Source: Paroedura picta (taxonomy: Eukaryota; Chordata; Lepidosauria; Squamata; Gekkonidae). Taken from it: DNA of 64,000 nucleotides. Positions 49,561 through 59,700 of this stretch are shown here, one piece after another. The stretch is from contig NC_135386.1 of NCBI RefSeq assembly GCF_049243985.1, forward strand, positions 17,204,202 to 17,268,201. The letters run 5' to 3'. The number at the start of each line of letters is the position of its first letter. Position 1 is the stretch's first letter. The position numbers and the translations under genes were made by a program. The notes beneath the pieces were generated by a model that searched no databases, had not been told where the DNA came from, and saw only the letters and a list, made by a program, of their open reading frames with translations.

Positions 49561-52500
49561 GCCGGAAGTGGGGTCAGAGGTCAGCGTGGGGCTGGGCTGG
49601 GCCTGGAGGGGGTCCAGGTGGCACCTGGAGGTTGGCCACCCTGGCTGATGCCACCAAGGCAATGACAGGGAAAGCCATTTTGGCTTTCCCTGTTATTGCC
49701 TTGGTGGCATCAGCCAGGGTGGCCAACCTCCAGGTTTCACCTGGAAGCCTGCCATTGCAATTGTACTCCAGGGGACACATCGTTGTAGTGGGAACCTGCG
49801 ACACCCAACAGCCCTGCAGAGTAGGTTAAGCCGAAAGCGCGAATGAGTAGGTGGGCAGAAGGGAATTGGAGAGGCACGGGCTGTGTGGGTTGGAGTGATG
49901 CCAACTAGGAAGGTTCTTCAAGTTCTTTTTATCTCCTGTTGCAGGGAGCCGGGGCCAGGTGCCCTTGTCGATCGCCTGGAGGTGGTGACCTTACCGTCTG
50001 AGCTGCCGAAGGGCCATGCTGTCAAACACTGTGCAGAGCAGTTTCAGGTCCCCGTCCACCTCTGGCCGGATACAGGGCCTTGTGAGCACTTTGACGTCGG
50101 CGTGGTAGCATCCTTTGGGCGTCTGCTGAGTGAGGACCTCATCCTGAGATTCCCATAGTAAGGCTGGGACCCTGAGAACCACTATATCTGTAGTAGCTTA
50201 TTATATTGATGGGGGAAAATATACAGCATTCTGTACCTAAGAGGTGGCAGCAGGCCCTGCCAGAAGTCCGGGCTCTGGCAGTTGCCTCATCTCCAGGGAT
50301 GCTGTTGCCAGCCCTGCTCTGAAGCTGTTGGGGAGATGGTCGGAAAGGTGTTGTCTAATCAAGCCCAATTCTATCAGTACAGGTGGGCAATGAAATCACA
50401 CATACACCGAGATTTACACTGCAGATTTATTCAGGTGTGTCTACCACCCCACCCCCCCAGCTAGGAAACATGTCATGGATAAACATCTTGATTTCATAAG
50501 CCTGAAACCTATGTTTTATTGCCTGTTACGCTAAGTGTAAAATGGTGGAGTAGGATACATATCTGGGAAACAGCCAAGGTTTGAATTAAATAAATGAATT
50601 GAACACAATGGAGAAAACTGGGTGTCTTTAACAGTTGTTTTAAAGGCACATGGACCCTAAATTACTTCTGGCCTTGTCTCATGTTTCTTCATTCATCCTC
50701 TATCCTTTTCTGTCACTTCCTACTGTTTTTGTTTTGCAGGGTGTGTGGAATCCATAGTCTTAATTTTTATTTCAAACACTTAGTTTCTGCATTTATACAG
50801 AATATTAAGATTTTTCAAAAGTAATCCCTCAGATGGCTAATACCCATTTGTGTATGTAACAGCATTACTGGTCCTATTTTAATTCCCAAATGTTCTGATT
50901 CAGTGGTGTGCTGAACGTCCATCCCAGCTGCCTCCCACGGTGGCGTGGCCCCGCACCAATAATCCACACGGTGCTCCATGGCGATACTATTACCGGAGTG
51001 ACGATTATGCAGATTAGGCCTAAAAGGTATAACAGTTCTTTCATCCCAAAGTACAGAACATCTCGCTGTCAGTTTTTTCTCCTGGTGTTTCAAATTGCTT
51101 TGTAGTTTGCTGACTGTGTTGTTAAAAACTGACAGCATTCACAGATGCGTCTACAGTCGTGAGACAGTTTTGTCTTTTCATGACTCTCAAACTTGTGGTA
51201 CTGTAATTGTGGGTTGGGGATGGGTCATGACTTTTTTCTCAGTAGGCCCAGGAGGATGAAGGTGGGTGAGCCAGTAGATGCAAATTTGGGTTGGATCGGT
51301 GTGCATGGCCCATTGATCAAGAATGTTATTCCTGTAGAAATACTGAAAATGAAAAAAAAAGTACTTTTTTCTTCAGTATTGCTGTGAGAGCGTTGCAGTG
51401 TGTTTGTTTTTTGTCATGGGGAGAGTAACACTTGCGGACCTAAAAGTTCACAATCCGTTTGCAGCTCTATCTTGATCCTGAATAAATGGAAAAGTTCCTT
51501 ACTTGTGTGTTTTATTCCAAGGTTTGACGTAGGCCCCATTATCAAACAAGAAACCGTTGCTGTCCCAGCCGGCTGCTCAGTAAAAGAACTGGAGTTGCTG
51601 TTATCTAAACTGGGTGCAAACATGGTGAGTTGGGGTTCTCTTTTCCCCCCTACAGCAGGGGTAGTCAACCTGTGGTCCTCCAGATGTTCATGGACTACAG
51701 TTCCCATGAGCCCCTGCCAGCGATTGCTGGCAGGGGCTTATGGGAATTGTAGTCCATGAACATATGGAGGACCACAGGTTGACTACACCTGCCCTACAGT
51801 GTCTCCAGAATTTTTTGCTGGGAGAAGACTCCAGGGTACTCCCACGTCCATGAGCCAAGAGCTGGAAGCCCTGGGCACTTAGTTTCCGGTTGATCAAATG
51901 ATTTAAACAGGGTGGGGGCTATTATGGTACATTAAGCTTCTTCATAGAAAGTAATATATATCTGGGGGGGGGGGCTTTTTCCCTCTCACAGCTCATTTCG
52001 GTCCTTCAGGATTTACCAGAGTGCTTAAGAAACAAGAAAGAACAGCCAAAGGAAGGAGTGACACTTGGTATGTTTCATGCGTAACATTATATAGAACTGG
52101 TGGATTTTTAAGCAGTAGAAAAGAGCAAGAGTCCAGTAGCACCTGAAAGACTAGCAAAATTTGTGGCAGGGAAGGAGATCTCATGAAAACACTGCTCACT
52201 TCTTCAGCAGCGACTCACGAAAGCTCCTCCCCTGTCACAAATTTTGCTAGCCTTGAAGGTGCTACTGGATTCTTTGCTGCTGCTGCAGACTAACACGGCT
52301 GCCTATCTTGGTGGATTTCCAGTTTTCATATGATCGCACTGGTTAATTTTGATGCGGCTTCTCCAGACTCAAGTCATAGAATTATAGAGTTGGGACCTCC
52401 AGGGCCAACCCCCTGCAGAATGCAGGAAATACACAACGACCTAAGCCATGGCCCTACTGGAATCCCTTTAGGGCCTGTGCATGGGGAAGAGGAGGGGGGG

Positions 52501-54988
52501 GTGAAAGAATCCCTCCATTTTGCTATTTTGCAGCAAATGAACACTGATAGCCCGTTCGTTTGGAGGGATAGGCTCAATTTAAAACCAAGCGAGTGGATCC
52601 TGGTAGAGATGCAAGCTCCGCACCGGGATGGTCTGATGTGTCTCGCTTTTATTTTGAAAGCTCCTAAAGTCAGCGCTTCGATGAGCTACGTCCAGTGGGA
52701 AGAGCAAACCTCTGAGCAAGTCTTGCGGATGCATCGGGCCTTGGGAGCAATGGTAAGGCCAGTTGGCAGATCCACGCAGGAATTGCTAGCCTCCCTCTCT
52801 GGCATTTCTGTGCCTGTTGCAGGGAGAGAAAGGGAAAGGCCTGTCGTAAGCCGCATCCTACCGCTTCTTGTCTCTTGCTTTGAGAACCCCATCTACAGGC
52901 CTCGTCTCTTTCTCCACAGTGAAAACAGTAAATGATTGGCTGGTCGCTTGGCTGGCTCCCTCAGCTTCCTTCTACGCTCCCTTCTCTGAAGGAGCCTCTT
53001 CCGGGGTGCCCCGAAGCCTGGAAAATATTTCAAAAGGTTTTAAAAGGCTGGTGTAGCTGATATGAGACTGAACTTAAGTTCCCTTGATAACCTATCCCTC
53101 ACTGTGTTGTGGGGGAGCAGGTGTGGCTGAGTGGTAGAGCTTCTGCTTGGCAAGCAGAAGGTCCCAGGTTCAATCCCCAGCATGTCCAGTAGAATTATCA
53201 GGTGGCAGGAGATGCAGAAGACTTCTGCTACCGCTCCTGGAGAGGGGCTGCTAGACAAAGTCAACATTATAAACCTCAATGGATGGGCAACTTTGCATGC
53301 CTCTTTTTCAGATCCCTTTGCAGACCCTGTGGATGGGCACCGTGACCAAGTTGGTAGATTTAGTGGACGTGGACCCTGGTCTTCCTGGTATCTGTTCATC
53401 TCTTAATATTTCCAAGCATAAAATGTCGCCCATCTGGTTTTTAATTTTTGTGGAGCTTTATATAAAATGAAAGGGCTGTTTGTCATTGACTTGCCCTTGA
53501 GGCTTCCAAGAAGATTTCTTCTGAGTTGGTCCCTGCTGTCTTTTGGCACAACCGGGAAACAAGCATTTGACATGTCGGAGACTTCTAGAAGGATCCACAA
53601 GGGATCAAACCGGTATACTGAGGGAACAGTAGGCTTAAGAGCCAGCATGGTGTCGTGGTTAAGAGCAGCAGCTTCTAATCTGGAGAACCAGGTTCGATTC
53701 CCCACACCTCCTCCACATACAGCCAGCTGGGTGTCCTTGAGCCAGTCCCAGTTCTCCCAGAGCGCTCTCATCCCCACCTCCCTCTCAGGGGGTCTGTTGT
53801 GGGGAGAAAGGGGAGGCGATTGTAAGCCACTTTGAGACTCCTTTGGGTGGTAAAAAGCAGGGTAAAAAAAAAACAGCTCTTTTTAATTGTGTTCCCGTCA
53901 TGACCTGCCTAAGACCCAGCAAAATAAATTTCATTTAAAATTTAATTAAAATGCAATGCCCTCCTGGGTTTGCTGGCTGCCATGCTCGAAGCATCGATAG
54001 AACTGGGGTGCAGGGTACAAAGCAAAGCAAATAATTCCCTGGGCAGTGCCCCCCTCCCCATAGGAACCCTCACCAAACTACAGGCTTTGTACAGCTACAA
54101 CAATCTGATAACAGCAGAGCATAAGGGTGAGAAGAGGTTTTCCTGTTACCGAAAAACATGTAGAATCCGTATCTTTTGCACTCAGGTCATCTGGCAACTG
54201 AAGCTGGACCAAGCCCCGGATCAGTGGTGTTCCATAAGCAGTCGCAGACATTGATGGTTCACTGCAAGGTAGGTGTGGGGTCGGTTTCCTTTTTGCCTTC
54301 ACTGTTCCCGTTTTGACTCAGAGTGATTAGGGAAATGACTGGAACTGAGCTTGCTTAGTTACAAATATTAGCTGTTTCTGCTGTCTGTAACGAGGAGAGC
54401 GCTGAGGATGATCCAGGGCCTGGGGGCCGAGCCCTGTGGGGAAAGGCCGAGGGACTTGGGACTGTTCAGCCTGGAGAAGAGGAGGTTGAAAAGGACAGAA
54501 TGGCTCTCCTTAAGTATCTGATAGGCTGTCCCTCGGAGGAGGGCAGGGAGCAGTTCCTGTGGGCAGCAGAGGAAAGGGCCCACAGTAATGGCTTACAGCT
54601 ACATGTTTCTAAGTTTTCCTCCGGCATCTCTCTCGCTGCAAACCTGGGCTGGGGAAGCCGGGCTTAAGGCACACTTGCAAGCAGCAGAGGCATGAACTCT
54701 GCTAGGTTCCTCTCCTGGGCAGCAGGCTTGTGAGATGGCTGGAGGTGCTCTCCAAAGCTACCACCTGTGCCCCGTTTCCCCTTCCAGGAAGGCTGGGTTG
54801 GCGTCCGAGCCCTCATCCTGAAGAAGAAGCTGACGGCGTCCGACTTTTACAACGGCTACCTGCACCAGTGGTTTCAGCAGGATCCGAGGGCGCTTCCCGG
54901 GGAGTGCAAGTTCCAAACCCTCAAGCCACCCGTGGCGAAAAAGAGTCCCGAAGGAGCAGGGCTTCATGCACACAACAGGCAGCACTGA
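49365..54988 (+). CDS. MTFMT: MTFMT, mitochondrial methionyl-tRNA formyltransferase
   Basis: Nine exons: 49365-49537, 49945-50157, 50904-51026, 51522-51624, 51992-52067, 52661-52752, 53312-53387, 54186-54268 and 54788-54988 (TGA), giving 379 residues (human 389). The N-terminus is Arg-rich, as for a mitochondrial targeting peptide. The core begins [20 protein letters not shown]. The formyltransferase signature [16 protein letters not shown] with its Asn and His is in exon 3, followed by [18 protein letters not shown], whose Asp is the other catalytic residue. The C-terminal domain has [44 protein letters not shown] and [12 protein letters not shown]. The enzyme formylates Met-tRNA in the matrix for translation initiation. 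Confidence 0.95.
49614..49744. repeat. 131-bp near-perfect inverted repeat in MTFMT intron 1
   Basis: The arms 49614-49677 and 49681-49744 pair around 49679 (AAAGCCATTTTGGCTTT at the centre) with few mismatches. The outer parts contain CACCTGGAGGTTGGCCACCC, also seen at the ends of the MITE-like repeats nearby. It begins 77 bp after exon 1. Confidence 0.9.
51656..51791. mobile_element. Palindromic hAT MITE with perfect 8-bp target duplication
   Basis: This 136-bp hairpin has terminal inverted repeats CAGGGGTAGTCAACCTGTGG and its complement. CCCTACAG flanks it on both sides (51648-51655 and 51792-51799). It inserted 32 bp after MTFMT exon 4 (ends 51624), in the same family as 15580-15715. Confidence 0.93.
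52108..52308. mobile_element. Fold-back element flanked by a 10-bp direct repeat
   Basis: Left arm 52112-52178 (AGAGTCCAGTAGCACCTGAA, AGACTAGCAAAATTTGTG) and right arm 52221-52286 (CACAAATTTTGCTAG, AAGGTGCTACTGGATTC) are inverted copies of one amniote repeat. TGGTGGATTT occurs at 52098-52107 and 52309-52318, consistent with a target duplication. It lies in MTFMT intron 5. Confidence 0.8.
53115..53195 (+). repeat. tRNA-derived SINE head
   Basis: TGGCTGAGTGGTAGAGC (A box), a CTGCTTGGCAAGCAG anticodon-type hairpin whose loop would read GGC (alanine-like), and GGTTCAATCCCC (B box) preserve a tRNA outline. It lies in MTFMT intron 6. Confidence 0.8.
53640..53875 (+). repeat. tRNA-type SINE, near full length
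   Basis: It starts GCCAGCATGGTGTCGTGGTT, has the GGTTCGATTCCCC B box and the CAGCCAGCTGGGTG body, and ends near AAAACAGCTC. It lies in MTFMT intron 7. Confidence 0.8.
54395..54592 (+). repeat. CR1 LINE 3' fragment
   Basis: GGGACTTGGGACTGTTCAGC, then CTGGAGAAGAGGAGGTTGA, is the classic CR1 3' coding-end and UTR phrase. It lies in MTFMT intron 8. Confidence 0.85.
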
Positions 54989-55368
54989 CCGGAGGACCTA
55001 GATGCCGATTGACTCTGGCAAGACAGGGTGCTGGGGTCTTCCCTCTGGGGTCTGCACCTGAAGCACAGCACTGTTGACTCACTGCGTAGCCATCCAGAGC
55101 ACTCTAATGGGGGGGGGGGGTGGAAGGAGCACGGTGGATGTGCACAAGGACTCTGGGCCTCCTGGTGGAGTTCAGGCTGCCAGAGAACCCTGAGTGCTGA
55201 ATTCTTTGGTGCTTGGAAACAGGCTGTTTTATTTCAGCCGTTCAAGATGGGTTTGTTAGCAACCCCAGTCCTGTCTCGACGAAGAGCAGGGTACGTTTCG
55301 TCGCAATTACGAGCGCAGAACTGCAAACTTACGGATGTCGCAGTCGCACCCTTACTGTATTACTAAGG

Positions 55369-55374
55369 AATAAA
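55369..55374 (+). terminator. MTFMT: MTFMT poly(A) signal
   Basis: AATAAA lies 381 nt after the MTFMT stop. Confidence 0.5.
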
Positions 55375-56399
55375 TTATTTTTATACATACCTTTCCCCGA
55401 AGCATTGTTACAGTTCCTGAAGAAAAACGTTGAACACCCCCACCTCCCCCAAGCAGCCCTAAATTCCCCCTGAAACGCTCACAGGTTGGGGCATGGCCAA
55501 GATAAACAGGAAGTGAGAATCACACCCCCCCCCCTCCGTGTATGGACCCATAATATGTAACCTATTATGGGATAAGTAGAAGCTCTGCCAGTGAGCTCCA
55601 GCCCCTCACTTATGGCGTAATGACACCCTTCGGACCCATAAATCTCTTGGAGGGGGGTGGCTTGGGAAATGTACAGGCCGTCTCTGCACAGGTACCCACC
55701 TGTCCAGAAAGTAGGATGTTAATGTAATAATTAGCCAGCAGAGGGTGCTGTGTGCTACCGCTGTCGAATAGTAAATATTTTATTTGACCCAAAATCTTAT
55801 TTCTCTGTTGCACCTGATCATCCCTGTTTGGTGGTGTTTAGATTAAATTGAATCTATGTTGTTAAGGCCCCGGGCCCCACCAGAAGGCCTGGGCCATGGC
55901 AGCTGCCCTGTCAGAGTATGCACAGACCCTAGCTGGCGGCTTTCCTAAGTTTTCGTGTAACGCTACGAAAGAAGGAGTGAATCTGCGACTCCTCCTCACC
56001 AATGAATTCACACACCGTTCGGGAGCAAGGAGGGGCAATAATTATTATTCACATTTCAAGTACAAATTCTTACAGTGAAGTTCAGCTTGAAGGAATCCCT
56101 TTATTCCTTTTTATTGGTTACTGTGGGCTAACCAGACTGGTGCAAATCTATGTTATCAAGAAACTAGCTTATATACATTGCATTACAGCTGATGTCCCTC
56201 CCCTCCCTCCTTCCCCTCCCCTGCTGACTTTTTCAATTTTGGGAAGGATTCTCATCATCACATAGAACCTTCTCTATTATTGATCTGCACAGATAGGCAC
56301 AATACAGGCCAAGAGTGAGTAAAAGGGGGACTTGGCTGTCAGAGGATGTAGTGATGGCCAGAGGAATACACTGATTTCAAAGGCGTTTGGATAGATGTC

Positions 56400-56745
56400 T
56401 ATCAGTGGCTACCAGCCATGGTGACAGGGGGACCTTCATGTTCAGGGGTACTAATCCTCTGAATCCCAGAGCCATGAGGCAAGCTCAGGGGAAAGGCTTC
56501 AGCCTCTCTACCCTGTTGCTGGCCCTGCAGAGGACCTGGCTGGCCTCTATGTGAGACAGGATGTGGGACTAGATGGACCACTGCTCGACCCAGCAGGGCT
56601 CTTCTGATGTTCTTAGGAAGGCCTCGGCCTCTCTGCCCTGTTGTTGGCCCTGCAGAGGAACTGGCTGGCCACTGAGTAACACAGGACACTGGACTAGTTG
56701 GACCTTCACTGGTCTGACCTAGCAGGGCTCTTCTTAGGTTCTTAT
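56400..56745 (-). repeat. Tandem array (reverse) of the same repeat as 895-1680
   Basis: Two head-to-tail units on the reverse strand carry AAGAACATCAGAAGAGCCCT and a second AGAAGAGCCCTGCTAGG about 125 bp apart. A longer single 3' part ends near 56400. A single reverse copy also lies at 62140-62400. Confidence 0.75.
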
Positions 56746-56785
56746 ACCGGCTCTCCCATAGACTAAGGACTTGGGGTGCCCAGTC

Positions 56786-59700
56786 TCACTGGACTCTCTG
56801 TGGAATCCTAACCGAAGGAACTCCTTTGCCCTGGATCTGAACCACCCGGCTCCTGCTTGGCCTCCTTACGGCTACTCTTTCTCTGAGAGGACTTGCTGGA
56901 TACTGGCCAGGGAGGTTTCTCAGTGACTGGAATGCACTTGGTTGCTGGACATCTTTTTCCTGACAGTTAAAAGTCAGCGCTGTGCCTACGCTGTTCTTCA
57001 TTATTCTGGAAGAACCATCAGACGTGCCATCGAAACACCTGCCCAGCGCGATTTCCTTGGCCGTCCTGGGATCCTGGTCCGTGACGGTGTAGATGCCATA
57101 GTTGTGGCCCAGAGGGTCAAGGGGAGCCAACATCGTGTATTGGCTGGAGTCGTTATTCACAGCCACCGGGAGATGGTTCACCAGGTACTCATGGAGCATG
57201 CCACTGACGCTCTCTCGGTAACAGTTACCTTGCGGGACAATCTTCACCAGCGTCCTGTCCACGCGTTCTTGGTCGTACAGCATGCCGCTGCACTTGAACT
57301 CCAAGCAGGCTGTCGAGAGGTTGGGTCGGTCCAAGTCCCGGATGCTGCGCACGTCTCTGATGCCGTACAGCTTGCCGACGGTGCGTGGGTGCGTCCCGCC
57401 CATGTTGCGAGACCTTACGTTCACCTCGAGAGGTCCATTGACTTTCACCTTGATGTAACACGCTCTGAACTCCATCGGCTTTGGCCACCAGGCCATGTAG
57501 TCTTCTGTCCAGCTCATGGGGTCATCCTCGTTGAAAGGGACGGTGTTATAGTCATACCTGTCTCCCTCGACTCGGTAGAAGCGGAAGTGAGCGGAGAAGG
57601 AGGGCGCGACTTCACATTCCCTCGCCTTCTCGTAAGGGTAGATGGGACCATTGCTCTCTTCGGCGACGTTGGGGGTCGGCTTGGCCACGCTGATCCTGAA
57701 AGCGGTTTTCTTGACGTTCCGGTCGAGGTGATCTGTTCGCCGGTACTTCAGCTTGTTGAGGTACGGTTGGGGGACTCCCACGGCAAGCGGGTTAAGCCTG
57801 GGGGATGAGGGGACTGCTTCCAGTTCTTCTCCCCCGAGGCTTGCCATGACGTAAGCGCTGTAGGCATCCGGGTTCTGATCGTCACAGAAGGCTGGCACGC
57901 AAGCTCCGTTGGAGCTGGTGACGGAGCTGTCGAAACGGCCCCAGGCCCTAGGGTTGGTTGCGTATCCTGGCGTCGGTTCCAAGTTGATAACGGAAACCAC
58001 AACCCCCGTCACTTGTTCGCTAGGCAGGTATCTCTCGCTCCTGTAAGTCCGCACCTTGATGTAGCACCGTCTGTTCTCCGGGACGTCAAGATTGAAAAGC
58101 CGCCTCTCTCTTATCTCCATGTTGCCCACAAGAAATGTTCTCTCCTCTCGCTTACCGCGTCTCCTTGGGTCGAGACGGAACTCTCCTTCCACCTCCCACA
58201 AACCAGTCTGTGGGTTTAGAGACCAAAGCTTCATCCCGTTCTGATGTTCTGGCATCTTGACCTGGGCGGAATCAAGATGGACTCTTACATTCCCCGCGTT
58301 GAGAGCCTCGGTCGCCGTCTCGTCCGTGAAATCCATCGAAAACATGCCGTAGGTCCGCAGAGGGAGCATGTCGCCTTCGTCGTCCACGAAATTCAGGTCA
58401 CTTTGTGCCGCAGCCGCGGTGGAGACGTTCCGTGGATCCAGGAAGGTCACGCTGGCCTTCACCTTTCCCTCGTAAGCCTCCCCGTTTTGCCTATAAAAGG
58501 TATTGGGAGGAATTTCCAGGGTGGCGATTGGGTCGTCTCCTTCCATCTCTCCCAAGGAGATCATGTTGGTCTTGGTCGATTCTAGAGTGACGGAGGGGCT
58601 CTTCCTTAACATCTTGACCTCGTGGAAGACAGCCCCGCCTTTTCGGTTGAATGGCAACACCTTGGTGGTGTTCACAAACGCCTGCAGGCGGTCGACAAAC
58701 GTGAGAACGAGGCGGTCCGTGCCGGCGGGCACCTGAAGGGAGAAGGTTCCCTTGTAGCCCGTCATGCTAATCCGGTTGTCGCCCAGGTACACGTGACCGA
58801 ACCTGATGGGCTCCCCCGTATCGAAGGCTACAGCTCTTCCCCGCACCGTGGCCTTGGCTTCAACACACCTCTGACACCCGCACTCGGTGGCGACTTTGAT
58901 GGGGAGAGTGTATCCGGAGCAGGTGATTTCTCGTGTCACCGTTTTGGAGACCCCGCAGCAATATGTGGCGGTGTCCTTGCACCGAAGACTGTTGTCCAAT
59001 GCTCCCACACAGGTGTCGGATGAACACCGGCCGACGTTGTAGTAGAAGCCAGTCGCGTTCTGGAAACAGTCGTGAGGCAGTCGGATGAGGTAGCTGTCGG
59101 GTGTGGGGTTGCAGGGGGCGTCGCCCTTCGCTGTGAAATAGAGTTTGCGCGTTAGTGCGGGTCTTTCTGCACTCATCCTCTCAGGTTGTGCTGGCTGTTG
59201 TGGAGAACGTATGCCGAGCTGCTACATGTAGCAAAAGACAGAGATGGCTAATGCTACGAATGCCAGTAAACATGAGTGCTGTGTGGTACCCATGTGCAGT
59301 TGTGTGGTTTCGCTGCTATCCTGGGGTTCTGCTGCCTTTTTGAGCCTGTGGGCTCCTTTGGGATTCTGACAATGGCTGCAAGCACAAAATGGTGGCCTGA
59401 AGAGGCGGAGCCAAGGGCAAAATCTCAGGAGGTGAGATCATGCATAATCTAATGGTGGCTCCCCAACATTTCAGGTGGAAGCTGGGTTTACCATGATGCC
59501 TTTTTAGAATGAATACATAATTTTAAAAATATTTTCTGCCCTGTGCACTGGTTCTTGAGAAGAGCCGGTGTGATGTAATGGTTAAGAGTGGCGGGTTTGA
59601 TTCCTTACTCCTCCTCCACATGCAGCCAGCTGGGGGACCTTGGGCCAATCGCAGTCCTGCTAGTGCTGTTCTCATAGAGCAGTTTTCTCAGAGCTCTCTC

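Larger units (their letters stand above)
54989..56785. other. MTFMT-CILP convergent intergenic region
   Basis: MTFMT 3' UTR runs to about 55390, followed by about 1 kb without a recognised repeat and the repeat array at 56400-56745 right up to the CILP stop. This interval would contain the breakpoint of the gene-order change against human. Confidence 0.6.

Noticed and set aside
53120-53190. Functional tRNA-Ala gene
   Set aside because: The acceptor stem does not pair and the sequence continues into a SINE body; similar heads recur across the window.
53312-53400. U12-type intron in MTFMT (donor GTATCTGTTC), tempting because PDCD7 is a minor-spliceosome gene
   Set aside because: The donor does not match GTATCCTT, and I found no convincing TTCCTTAAC branch site before the acceptor at 54185.
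56786-59130. CILP2 rather than CILP
   Set aside because: The long runs in the C-terminal exon match remembered human CILP1, and the neighbours are all from the CILP1 locus.
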